Positions 7,864 through 18,500 of a stretch of 64,000 bases of DNA are shown here, in pieces. Location: assembly GCA_018401555.1 (NCBI GenBank), contig JAGYKP010000091.1, positions 52,656 to 116,655 of the forward strand, in the 5' to 3' direction. This stretch comes from Halomonas sp. (GTDB taxonomy: Bacteria > Pseudomonadota > Gammaproteobacteria > Pseudomonadales > Halomonadaceae). The position numbers and the translations under genes are program-made. Positions within the stretch are counted from its first letter, which is position 1. The number at the start of each line of letters is the position of its first letter. Below the pieces are notes generated by a model. That model ran no database searches and was not told where the DNA came from. It saw only the letters and a program-made list of their open reading frames with translations.

Positions 7864-9804
7864 ATGCTGCAGAACAACGCCCTGCTTGCCCAACTCAAGC
7901 AACAGATTCGCTCCACCACGCCTCGTGTCGAGGGCGTGATCAAGGCCACCGAGAAGGGCTTCGGCTTCCTCGAGACCGACGAGGGCGACTCCTACTTCGT
8001 GCCGCCCCCCGCCATGAAGCAGGTACTGCACGGCGATCGCGTCGCGGCGGTGCTGCATGAGGAGGGCGAGAAGAAGAGCGTCGAGCCCGACACCCTGATC
8101 GAACAGGGCCTCGACCGCTTCATCGCCCGGGTCCAGAAGCGCGAGGGCCGTCTGGCCGTGGTGCCGGACCACCCCTCGATCAAGAATGTCCTCAAGGCAC
8201 GCATCAAGCGCAGCCTCGATGAAGCCACCATCGGCGATTCCGACTGGGTCGTCGCCCGCCTGGTGCGTCACCCCCTCAAGGCCGACGATCGTGGCTTCTT
8301 CACCCAGATCGACGAGCTGGTGGCCAAGGCAGACGACCCGGCGGTGCCGTGGCGCGTGACCCTGGCCCGCCACGCCCTGGAGCAGGAGTGCCCGGATGCC
8401 GGCGACGACTGGCCGCTGCGCGATGAGGGCCTGGTGCGTGAAGACCTGAATGCCGAGCCCTTCTTCACCATCGACGGCGAGAAGACCCGCGACATGGACG
8501 ACGCCCTGCGCATCGTGCCCCGCGCGGATGGCGGCTGGGACCTCAGCGTGGCCATCGCCGATCCCACCGCCTATGTCGAGGAGGGCCACGCCGCGGATCT
8601 CGAGGCCCGTACCCGCGCCTTCACCGTCTACCTGCCGGGGCAGAACGTCACCATGCTGCCCGAGCAGCTGGCCGACGACCTCTGCTCGCTGTGGGAGGGC
8701 AAGGAACGCCCGGTGCTGGCCTGCACGCTCACCGTGCATGCCGACGGCAGCCTGGGCGACTATCGCTTCTTCGCCGCCACCGCCACCTCCCACGCCAAGC
8801 TGGTCTACGACCGCGTCTCCGACTGGCTCGAGGGCCAGGGCGAGTGGGCACCGGAGGCAGAGATCGGCGAGCAGCTCAAGGCGCTGCGTGACCTCACCCT
8901 GGCGCGGGCCGCCTGGCGCGCCGAGCATGCCCTGGTATTCAAGGATCGTCCCGACTTCGTCTTCGACCTGGATGCGGCCGGCAACGTGCTGGATATCCGC
9001 ACAGAGGAGCGGCGCATCGCCAACCGCATGATCGAGGAGTCGATGATCGCCGCCAATGCCTGCTGCGCCCACCTGCTCGCCGAACACGTGGGCCACGGCA
9101 TCTTCAACGTGTACCGCGCCTTCGAGGACGACAAGGCCGAGGCCGCCCAGGAGTTCCTGGCCAGCCAGGAGATCGAGGTGGAGCGCGAGGCGCTCACCGA
9201 ACTCTCCCGCTACAAGGAGCTCAAGCGCGAGCTCGAGGGGCGCGACGATGCCTGGCTCGACGCCCGGCTGCGTCGCTTCCAGGGCTTCACCAGCATGTCG
9301 GCAAAGCCGGGGCCGCACTTCGGCCTGGGACTGCCTGCCTACGCCACCTGGACCTCACCGATCCGCAAGTATGGCGACATGGTCAACCATCGCCTGATCA
9401 AACGGGTCCTCAAGGGCGAGCAGGCCCCGGCCGAGGCGAGCCTGGCGCTCACCGAGCAGCTCACCGAGCGTCGCCGCCTCAACCGCATGGCCGAGCGCGA
9501 CGTCAAGGACTGGCTCTACGTGCGCTACCTGAGCCCCGCGGCCGAGGCCCAGGAGACCTTCGACGCCGAGGTCATCCAGATCAACCGCGGCGGCATGCGC
9601 GTGCGCCTCACCGCCAACGGCGCCACCGCCTTCGTGCCGGCGCCGATGATGCACAGCGAGCGCAACAAGGTCGCCATCGACGACAAGGAGGGCCGCATCC
9701 AGGTGGAGAGCGAGGAGCGCTACAAGCTGGGCGACCATCTGCGCGTGGCGCTGGTCGAGGCCCGCGAGGAGACCCGCTCCCTGGTGGCCCGCCCGGCAGA
9801 CTGA
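7864..9804 (+). CDS. rnb: Exoribonuclease II (RNase II)
   Basis: A 646-residue processive 3'-5' exoribonuclease that degrades unstructured mRNA. Similarity to E. coli RNase II begins at the first residues (LLAQLKQQIRSTTPR) and runs to the end: cold-shock domain with GFGFLETD, the RNB catalytic core with EKTRDMDDAL carrying the metal-binding aspartates, YLPGQNVTMLP, DDLCSLWEG, the GPHFGLGLPAYATWTSPIRKY active-site region (cited in parts), and a C-terminal S1 domain (INRGGMRVRLTANGA). The start is the ATG at 7864; a GTG two codons upstream is less likely. The length equals the E. coli enzyme (644), clearly rnb rather than the longer rnr. Intact. Confidence 0.96.
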   Translation: MLQNNALLAQLKQQIRSTTPRVEGVIKATEKGFGFLETDEGDSYFVPPPAMKQVLHGDRVAAVLHEEGEKKSVEPDTLIEQGLDRFIARVQKREGRLAVVPDHPSIKNVLKARIKRSLDEATIGDSDWVVARLVRHPLKADDRGFFTQIDELVAKADDPAVPWRVTLARHALEQECPDAGDDWPLRDEGLVREDLNAEPFFTIDGEKTRDMDDALRIVPRADGGWDLSVAIADPTAYVEEGHAADLEARTRAFTVYLPGQNVTMLPEQLADDLCSLWEGKERPVLACTLTVHADGSLGDYRFFAATATSHAKLVYDRVSDWLEGQGEWAPEAEIGEQLKALRDLTLARAAWRAEHALVFKDRPDFVFDLDAAGNVLDIRTEERRIANRMIEESMIAANACCAHLLAEHVGHGIFNVYRAFEDDKAEAAQEFLASQEIEVEREALTELSRYKELKRELEGRDDAWLDARLRRFQGFTSMSAKPGPHFGLGLPAYATWTSPIRKYGDMVNHRLIKRVLKGEQAPAEASLALTEQLTERRRLNRMAERDVKDWLYVRYLSPAAEAQETFDAEVIQINRGGMRVRLTANGATAFVPAPMMHSERNKVAIDDKEGRIQVESEERYKLGDHLRVALVEAREETRSLVARPAD

Positions 9805-9837
9805 GCCGCGCATCCCGGCCATTGCCAATGACCGACC

Positions 9838-9863
9838 ACACGGCGGCCCTCGGGCCGCCGTGT
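9838..9863 (+). terminator. Terminator after rnb
   Basis: Inverted repeat with 12-bp arms (ACACGGCGGCCC and GGGCCGCCGTGT) followed by TGCGTTAT, 33 bp after the rnb stop. Confidence 0.7.
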
Positions 9864-9951
9864 TGCGTTATGGCCGGGCACCCCGCCGCTGTCTTCGAAG
9901 TGTCGCATACAGGCCCTAGCCTGACGGTACGCTTCACCGCCAGGAGGCCAA

Positions 9952-11070
9952 GTGCACCTCGTCGATATCACCATGTTCCACGCCCCCGCCAGTGGCGGCG
10001 TTCGCACCTACCTGCAGGCCAAGCATCGCCTCCTGGCCCGCCACGCCGACCTGCGCACCAGCCTGCTGGTTCCCGGCGCGGAGCGCGCTTCGCTGGGCGG
10101 GGTGCACACCCTCCCCGCCCCGCGCCTGCCGCTGGGCCAGGGCTATCGCTTTCCGCTGCGCCGCGCGCCCTGGCGCGCGGCCCTGATCGACATGGCGCCG
10201 GATCTCATCGAGGCCGGCGACCCCTACGTGACCGCCTGGGCCGCCGTGGAGGCGGGCCACGCCCTGGGCGTACCCAGCGTGGGCTTCTTCCATTCCGACC
10301 TGCCGCGGTTGATGGGAGATCGCTTCGGCGGCGGCGTGCGCCGGCGCCTGGAGCGCTATGTGGGGGAGCTATATGGCCACTTCGACAGCGTCCTGGCGCC
10401 CTGCACCGCCATGGCCGAACGCCTGGCCGACTGGGGCGTGAGCAACCTGCGGGTCCAGCCCCTGGGAGTCGACCTGGAGACCTTCCATCCCTGCCATCGC
10501 GACCCGGCGCTGCGCCGACGCCTGGGGCTCGGCGATCACCAGAGGCTGCTGGTCTTCGCCGGGCGCCATTCACCGGAGAAGCACGTCGACGTGCTGCTGG
10601 CGACGATGGGGCGGCTGGGAGCCGACTACCGCCTGCTGCTGATGGGCCCGGGGATGCCCGCTCGGGTCCCCGCCAATGTCAGCGTGGTGCCTCGCTACTG
10701 CCCGCCAGGGGAGGTCGCCACGGCCCTGGCCAGTGCCGATGCCATGCTGCACGCCGGCACCCGCGAGACCTTCGGCCTGGTGGCCCAGGAGGCCATGGCC
10801 TGCGGGCTACCGGTGGTGGCGGCACGCGCCGGCGCCCTCAAGGAGTATGTGCCGCTGGGCGCCGGTATCCTCTGCCGCCCCCGTGACCCCGACGACATGG
10901 CCCGGGCGACCCGCGAGCTGTTCCTCAACGACCCGCAGGCCATGGGACGCCACGCCCGGCGTCACGTGGAACGCCACTTCGACTGGGAACGGGTCATCGA
11001 TGATCTGCTGGGCCACTATCGTCAGCTGCGTCACGGCAACCAGGGCCAGGCGACCTCCCGGAATGGCTGA
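9952..11070 (+). CDS. Glycosyltransferase family 1 / GT4 (GT-B fold)
   Basis: A 372-residue cytoplasmic or membrane-associated glycosyltransferase. The N-terminal half has the glycine-rich acceptor loop (FHAPASGGVRTYL) and the C-terminal half the nucleotide-sugar site: GRHSPEKHVDVLL and GTRETFGLVAQEAMACGLPV with the E-x7-E motif. The start is a GTG preceded by a strong AGGAGG. The stop overlaps the next gene by 8 bases, so the two are coupled. Sugar donor and acceptor cannot be read from the sequence; pairing with a flippase-like protein suggests a glycolipid or a polymer precursor. Confidence 0.88.
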   Translation: MHLVDITMFHAPASGGVRTYLQAKHRLLARHADLRTSLLVPGAERASLGGVHTLPAPRLPLGQGYRFPLRRAPWRAALIDMAPDLIEAGDPYVTAWAAVEAGHALGVPSVGFFHSDLPRLMGDRFGGGVRRRLERYVGELYGHFDSVLAPCTAMAERLADWGVSNLRVQPLGVDLETFHPCHRDPALRRRLGLGDHQRLLVFAGRHSPEKHVDVLLATMGRLGADYRLLLMGPGMPARVPANVSVVPRYCPPGEVATALASADAMLHAGTRETFGLVAQEAMACGLPVVAARAGALKEYVPLGAGILCRPRDPDDMARATRELFLNDPQAMGRHARRHVERHFDWERVIDDLLGHYRQLRHGNQGQATSRNG

Positions 11071-12229
11071 TCCCCGCCGCCATCTGCCACGCTGGCGGCC
11101 ATGGCACGGCCTGCTGATCCTGATGGCGCTGCTGGCCCCACTGGGGGTGACCGCCTGGCTGGGCGGCGCCGATGCCCTTGCGGCAGCCAGGGACTTCCCA
11201 ACGGGCATACTCTCCCTGATGCTGCTGATCGCACTCCTGTGCTGGAACCTCAACGCCGCCCGGTTGCGCCTGATGCTGGACGGACGCGCGGGCCGGCTCG
11301 GACAGCGCGGCGCCCTGGGCATCGAGCTGGCCTCCAAGTTCGCCCTGTGCGCCACCCCGGGAGGCAGCGGTGGCCCGGCCACCCTGCTGGTGCTGCTGTC
11401 CCGGCGCGGCCTGCCGGCCTCACGGGGAGCCGCCGTCTTCCTGCTCGACCAGGGCTGTGACCTGCTGTTCTTCCTGTGCATGCTGTCGGCAGTAGTGGCC
11501 TACTCCCTGCTGGGTGAGCCACGCTGGCCCTACCCCTCGCTGATCCAGCTGGCCCTGGTCGCACTCGCCCTGGTGACGCTTGGCGGCGGCCTGGCGATAG
11601 GCTGCCTGCCACGCCTGCTGCGCCGCCCCGCAACACCGCCTGCACGCTGGCTGAGCGGCTACCGTCGCCGTTGGCTGGTCCGCCGCCTGCTCAGGTGTCG
11701 GCAGGCGCTCAGGACGACCCTGGGGCTGCCCATCACCACGCTGCTGGCGGTGGTGATGCTCACCGCTGCGCATTGGCTGCTGCGCTACAGCCTGCTCTAC
11801 CTGGCGGTGCTGGGTGCCGGCGGCAACGTCGACTGGCTGTGGACCTTCCTGACTCAGATGCTGGCCATGGCCGCGAGCCAGTTCAGCTTCCTGCCTGGCG
11901 GGGCGGGGGCGGCCGAGCTGGGCGTCGGCGGGCTGCTGCTGCCGATGATCGGGCGCGACCAGGCCGCCGCCGCGGTGCTGGTATGGCGCCTGGTGTCCTA
12001 CCATCTCTATCTGGCCGCCGGGGCTCCACTGTTCGTGCTGCTGGCCGGTGGCCTGCTGCGTCGCACCTCGCCGGCAGCGAGCGACGGCATCGCAACCTGC
12101 CCTGGGCACCACGAAAAAGGGCGCCCGAAGGCGCCCTTTGAATCGTGCTCCATGAGCAGCGATCGGCTTACCAGCCGGTCACTTCCTTCAGAGCATCGCC
12201 GATCTCGGCCAGGGAGCGCACGGTCTTGA
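11063..12229 (+). CDS. Lysylphosphatidylglycerol synthase-like / YbhN (UPF0104) membrane protein
   Basis: A polytopic inner-membrane protein of the LPG-synthase transmembrane superfamily, whose members include flippases and putative glycolipid transporters. About eight hydrophobic segments are visible, together with the conserved [17 protein letters not shown] and [20 protein letters not shown] motifs. The ATG at 11063 overlaps the glycosyltransferase. The natural C-terminus is uncertain: the open frame runs through the suc terminator (12116-12139) and into the 3' end of convergent sucD, so the real protein probably stops near 12100 and a frameshift has removed its stop. Confidence 0.75.
   Translation: MADPRRHLPRWRPWHGLLILMALLAPLGVTAWLGGADALAAARDFPTGILSLMLLIALLCWNLNAARLRLMLDGRAGRLGQRGALGIELASKFALCATPGGSGGPATLLVLLSRRGLPASRGAAVFLLDQGCDLLFFLCMLSAVVAYSLLGEPRWPYPSLIQLALVALALVTLGGGLAIGCLPRLLRRPATPPARWLSGYRRRWLVRRLLRCRQALRTTLGLPITTLLAVVMLTAAHWLLRYSLLYLAVLGAGGNVDWLWTFLTQMLAMAASQFSFLPGGAGAAELGVGGLLLPMIGRDQAAAAVLVWRLVSYHLYLAAGAPLFVLLAGGLLRRTSPAASDGIATCPGHHEKGRPKAPFESCSMSSDRLTSRSLPSEHRRSRPGSARS
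12116..12139 (-). terminator. Rho-independent terminator of the sdh-suc block
   Basis: On the minus strand a 10-bp stem AAAGGGCGCC / GGCGCCCTTT with a TTCG tetraloop runs straight into TTTTT, 29 bp after the sucD stop. This is a textbook intrinsic terminator, and it also faces the convergent UPF0104 gene. Confidence 0.88.
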
Positions 12230-13041
12230 CGCCGGCCTCCTCGAGGGCGGCAAACTTGTCATCCGCGGTGCCCTTGCCGCCGGCGATGATCGCGCCGGCA
12301 TGGCCCATGCGCTTGCCCGCCGGAGCGGTGACGCCGGCGATGTAGGATACCACCGGCTTGGAGACGTTGGCCTTGATGTAGGCCGCTGCCTCTTCCTCGG
12401 CGGTGCCGCCGATCTCGCCGATCATCACGATCGCCTCGGTGGCCGGGTCCTTCTCGAACATCTCGAGGATGTCGATGAAGTTGGAGCCCGGGATCGGGTC
12501 ACCGCCGATGCCCACGCAGGTGGACTGGCCGAAGCCGTGATCGGTGGTCTGCTTGACCGCCTCGTAGGTCAGGGTGCCGGAACGCGACACGATGCCGACC
12601 CTGCCGGGCTTGTGGATGTGGCCCGGCATGATGCCGATCTTGGTCTCGCCGGGGGTGATCACGCCCGGGCAGTTGGGGCCGATCAGGCGCACGCCCAGCT
12701 CGTCACACTTGACCTTGACGTCAAGCATGTCGAGGGTCGGGATGCCCTCGGTGATGCACACGATCAGCTTGATGCCGGCGTTGGCAGGCCTCGAGGATGG
12801 AGTCCTTGCAGAACGGGGCCGGCACGTAGATCACGCTGGCCTCGGCACCGGTCTTCTCCACGGCTTCCTTGACGGTGTTGAACACCGGCAGGCCGAGGTG
12901 CTCCTGGCCGCCCTTGCCCGGGGTCACGCCGCCGACCATCTGGGTGCCGTAGGCGATCGCCTGCTCGGAGTGGAAGGTCCCCTGGCCGCCAGTGAAGCCC
13001 TGGCAGATGACCTTGGTGTTCTTGTCGATCAGGATGCTCAT
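12168..13041 (-). CDS. sucD: Succinyl-CoA synthetase alpha subunit (frameshifted as sequenced)
   Basis: Forms the ADP/GDP-dependent succinyl-CoA ligase with SucC in the TCA cycle. The N-terminal part has the CoA-binding Rossmann motif ([12 protein letters not shown]) and reads to KDSILEAC; the rest ([19 protein letters not shown] onwards) continues in the next frame, including [18 protein letters not shown] with the active-site histidine phosphorylated in catalysis. One extra base near 12783 causes the shift. Full length would be about 290 residues, as usual. The start ATG overlaps the sucC stop by one base (TAATG). An essential-looking gene with otherwise perfect conservation, so I infer a sequence error. 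Confidence 0.93.
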
Positions 13042-14207
13042 TACTTGCCCTCCGCTGCCTTGACTACCTGTTGAGCCGCATCGGTGAGGCTCTCGGCAGC
13101 GATGATGTTGAGTCCGCTGGATGCCAGCTTCTCGGCGCCCAGCTCGGCGTTGGTGCCTTCCAGGCGCACCACGACCGGCACGTTGACACCGACCTGCTCG
13201 ACGGCACCGATGATGCCCTCGGCGATCATGTCGCAGCGCACGATACCGCCGAAGATGTTGACCAGCACGGCCTTGACGTTGTCGTCGGAGAGGATCAGCT
13301 TGAAGGCCTCGGCCACGCGCTCCTTGGTGGCGCCGCCGCCGACGTCAAGGAAGTTGGCCGGCTTGCCACCATGCAGGTTGACGATGTCCATGGTGCCCAT
13401 GGCCAGGCCGGCGCCGTTGACCATGCAACCGATGTTGCCGTCGAGGGCCACGTAGTTGAGCTCCCACGCCGCCGCCTCGGCCTCGCGCTCGTCCTCCTGG
13501 GAGGGATCACGCATCGCCTGCAGGTCCGGATGACGATAGAGGGCGTTGCCGTCCAGGCCGATCTTGGCATCGAGGCAGTGGAGGTTGCCTTCGTCGGTGA
13601 TCACCAGCGGGTTGATCTCGAGCAGCGCCAGGTCCTTGTCGTGGAACAGCTTGGACAGGCCCAGGAAGATCTTGGTGAACTGCTTGATCTGGTCACCCTT
13701 GAGGCCCAGGGCGAAGGCCAGCTCGCGCGCCTGGTAGGGCTGCGCGCCCACCAGCGGGTCGATCTCGGCCTTGAGGATCTTTTCGGGCGTCTCCTCGGCA
13801 ACCTTCTCGATCTCGACACCGCCTTCGGTGGAGGCCATGAAGACCACGCGGCGCGTGCCGCGGTCGACCACGGCGCCCAGGTAGAGCTCGTCGGCGATGT
13901 CGGTGCAGGTCTCGACCAGGATCTTGGCGACCGGCTGACCGTGCTCATCGGTCTGGAAGGTGACCAGGTTCTTGCCCAGCCACTGCTCGGCGAAGGCCTT
14001 GGCCTCATCCGGGCTCTTGATCAGCTTGACGCCGCCCGCCTTGCCGCGACCGCCGGCGTGGACCTGGGCCTTGACGACCCACATGTCGCCGCCGATCTTC
14101 TTGCAGGCTTCCGCGGCTTCCTCGGGAGTGTCCACGGCGAAACCCTTGGACACCGGCAGACCATAGTCGGCAAACAGCTGTTTGCCCTGATACTCGTGAA
14201 GGTTCAT
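13041..14207 (-). CDS. sucC: Succinyl-CoA synthetase beta subunit
   Basis: An intact 388-residue ATP-grasp subunit that binds nucleotide and succinate. [20 protein letters not shown] at the start, [18 protein letters not shown] in the ATP-grasp domain, LEINPLV (metal binding) and [12 protein letters not shown] with [13 protein letters not shown] in the C-terminal domain are diagnostic. It is followed by sucD with a one-base overlap. It shares the minus-strand operon sdhCDAB-sucAB-lpd-sucCD. Confidence 0.97.
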   Translation of the reverse strand: MNLHEYQGKQLFADYGLPVSKGFAVDTPEEAAEACKKIGGDMWVVKAQVHAGGRGKAGGVKLIKSPDEAKAFAEQWLGKNLVTFQTDEHGQPVAKILVETCTDIADELYLGAVVDRGTRRVVFMASTEGGVEIEKVAEETPEKILKAEIDPLVGAQPYQARELAFALGLKGDQIKQFTKIFLGLSKLFHDKDLALLEINPLVITDEGNLHCLDAKIGLDGNALYRHPDLQAMRDPSQEDEREAEAAAWELNYVALDGNIGCMVNGAGLAMGTMDIVNLHGGKPANFLDVGGGATKERVAEAFKLILSDDNVKAVLVNIFGGIVRCDMIAEGIIGAVEQVGVNVPVVVRLEGTNAELGAEKLASSGLNIIAAESLTDAAQQVVKAAEGK

Positions 14208-14314
14208 CGATTCATGCCATTGGTTGCATGTGACTCGAACGGCGCCCCTGCTCGACCTCGAGGGACTGACTCAAGGGGCGCCACCGTACCCTCCGATGCA
14301 TGGCCGGAAGGGCA

Positions 14315-14333
14315 CGCCGCCCGATGGGCGGCG
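14315..14333 (-). terminator. Stem-loop after lpd, possible partial terminator
   Basis: An 8-bp perfect stem CGCCGCCC / GGGCGGCG with a three-base loop lies 11 bp past the lpd stop, before sucC. A second, longer-range repeat (GGCGCCCCT at 14241 and AGGGGCGCC at 14274) is in the same gap. Neither has a U tract, so they may act as processing or attenuation elements rather than full terminators. Confidence 0.4.
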
Positions 14334-14343
14334 CTTGTTGTCC

Positions 14344-15825
<1,482 letters not shown>

Positions 15826-15846
15826 TCAGCCGGCGGCTCGTGCCGC

Positions 15847-17392
15847 TCAGATGTCCAGTAGCAGGCGCGCCGGATCTTCCAGAAGCTCCTTGATGGTAAC
15901 CAGGAACTGTACCGCGTCCTTGCCATCGATCATGCGGTGGTCATAGGAGACCGCCAGGTACATCATCGGGCGAATCTCGACCTTGCCATTGACCGCCATG
16001 GGACGCTCCTGGATCTTGTGCATGCCCAGGATGGCGGTCTGCGGCGGGTTGATGATCGGCGTGGACATCAATGAACCGAAGATGCCGCCATTGGTGATGG
16101 TGAAGGTACCGCCCTGCATCTCGTCGATGCCCAGCTTGCCGTCACGGGCCCGCTTGCCGAAGTCGACGATGCCCTTCTCGACGTCGGCGATCTTCATGCT
16201 GTCGGTGTCGCGCAGCACCGGTACCACCAGGCCGCGGTCGGTGGAGACCGCCACGCCGATGTCCTGGTAGCCGTGATAGACGATGTCGGTGCCGTCGATG
16301 GAGGCGTTGACGTCCGGGAAGCGCTTGAGGGCCTCGCTGGCCGCCTTGACGAAGAAGCCCATGAAGCCGAGCTTGACGTCGTGGGTCTTGACGAAGGTGT
16401 CCTTGTACTGGGCGCGCAGGTCCATGACTGCGCCCATGTCCACCTCGTTGTAGGTGGTCAGCATGGCGGCGGTCTGCTGGGCCTGGACCAGACGCTTGGC
16501 GATGGTCTGGCGCAGACGGCTCATCGGCACGCGCTTCTCGGCACGCTCACCCTCGACCGCTGGCGCAGCGGCGGCTTTGGCGGGTGCAGAGGACTTGGCC
16601 GCTTTCTTGGCCGAACCATCCTTGACGGCTTTCTGAACGTCTTCTTTCAGAATGCGACCGCCTTTGCCGGTACCTTCGATCTTGGAAACGTCCAGATCGT
16701 GCTCGGCAACCATCTTGCGAGCAGCCGGTGCCAACACTTTGCCACCCACCTTCTCATCGGCGCCTTCATCGTCAGCGTCGCTGGAAGCGCTGCTGGAAGA
16801 AGAAGCGCTGGCCTGGTCACTGCCACCGCCCTCTACGAAGGTTGCCAGAATCGCTTCGGACTCAACCTGGCTGCCTTCTTCTGCCTTGATTTCCGCCAGG
16901 GCACCATCGGCAGGCGCTACGACTTCCAGCACGACCTTGTCGGTTTCGATGTCGGCTAGCACTTCGTCACGCTTGACCGCTTCGCCTACTTTCTTGTGCC
17001 AGGTCGCCACGGTGCCTTCCTGAATGGACTCGGGGAAGCTAGGCGCCTTCACGTCGTGCTGCTTGCCTCCGGCTGGCTCGGCGGCTTCTTTGGACTCGGC
17101 CTTCTCGGCGCTGTCATCGCTGGCGGCACTCTCTTTCTTGCTGCCAGCACCGCTCGCTTCGCCGATCTTGCCCAATACCTGCTCGGACTCGACGGTATCG
17201 CCTTCTTCGGCCATCACGTCGGTCAGGGTTCCCGCTTCCGGTGCGACGACTTCAAGCACCACTTTATCGGTCTCGATTTCAACGATCAGCTCGTCGCGTT
17301 CGACGCTGTCACCCGGCTTTTTGTGCCACGCGGCCTACGGTGCCTTCGGCAACGGATTCCGGAAAGGTTGGCGCTTTGATCTCAGTAGCCAT
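15847..17392 (-). CDS. sucB: 2-oxoglutarate dehydrogenase E2, dihydrolipoyl succinyltransferase with two lipoyl domains (frameshifted)
   Basis: Transfers the succinyl group to CoA. Start at the ATG 17392 ([13 protein letters not shown]). One extra base near 17335 breaks the first lipoyl domain; the next frame supplies its lipoylation site (ETDKVVLEV is seen in the second copy; the first reads [14 protein letters not shown]). A second full lipoyl domain follows ([20 protein letters not shown] ... [14 protein letters not shown]), then a peripheral subunit-binding domain ([30 protein letters not shown]) and the acyltransferase core ending with [14 protein letters not shown], which holds the catalytic His and Asp. 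About 515 residues; E. coli SucB has only one lipoyl domain. From about 16560 upstream the GC content is lower than in the catalytic half. Confidence 0.92.
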
Positions 17393-18500
17393 GTCGTTTC
17401 CCTTATGTGTTCTCTAAACCCGGTGGGCGCTTATAGGTTAAAAGCGTCTTCCACCAGCTGGCGCTGCTGTTCAGTGTGGACGGACATGTAGCCCGCTGCC
17501 GGAGCAGCCGAGGCAGGACGCCCTGCGAATTTCAACTCACGTCCAAGGCCATCTTTCAACATATCGGCCACGGTACGCATGTGGTGCTGACTGGAGTACC
17601 AGGCGCCTTGGTTCAGCGGCTCTTCCTGACACCATACGATGTCTTCCACATTAGCATACGCCTGGAGCACTTCCAGAAGCTCTTCTTTCGGGAAGGGATA
17701 GAGCTGCTCTAGACGAATGATCGCCGTGTCGTCACGCTCGTTTTCAGCGCGCCAGTTAACCAGATCGTAGTAGACCTTGCCTGCGCACATAATGACGCGG
17801 GTGACGTTGTCGGCGTCGAGATTCGCTTGATCCGGCAGTACCATGTGGAACTTGCCGTGGGCGAGATCTTCCAAGCTCGACACGGCTTCTTTGTGGCGCA
17901 GCAGCGACTTAGGCGACATGACCACTAGCGGTTTACGCAGCGGACGAATCACTCTGGCGGCGCAGCAGGTGGAAAATCTGCGCTGGCGTCGTCGGTACGC
18001 ACACCTGCATGTTGTGCTCGGCGCACAGCTGCAAGAAGCGCTCTAGACGGGCAGAAGAGTGCTCGGGCCCTTGGCCTTCATAGCCATGAGGCAGCAGCAT
18101 GGTCAAGCCGCATAGGCGACCCCACTTGGTCTCACCGGAAGAGATGAACTGATCCACTACCACCTGAGCGCCGTTGACGAAGTCACCAAACTGCGCTTCC
18201 CAAATAACCAAGTCATTCGGGGCGGTGGTCGAGTAGCCGTATTCGAATGCCAGCACGGCTTCTTCTGATAGGAAGGAGTCGTGAATGGTAAAGCGCGGCT
18301 GACCGTCGGCCATATTCTGCAGCGGTACATAGGTCGACCCGTCTTTCTGATTGTGCACGACCGCGTGACGGTGGGAGAACGTCCCACGCCCCACATCCTG
18401 CCCGGTGATGCGGATAGGATGACCTTGGTCGAGCAACGTGGCGTAGGCCAGCGTTTCGGCAAAGCCCCAGTTGAGCCCCATGCCACCCGCCTGCATTCTT
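16560..18500. other. Lower-GC patch spanning sucB N-terminus and sucA C-terminus
   Basis: Within two adjacent conserved genes the base composition falls to about 50-58% GC in 60-bp lines I counted (17641-17700 is 50%), against about 65% just outside (18601-18660 is 65%). Codons ending in A or T become common. The right edge near 18500 coincides with a frameshift at 18496. It is either a homologous segment from a lower-GC relative or a chimeric consensus in the assembly. Confidence 0.7.
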
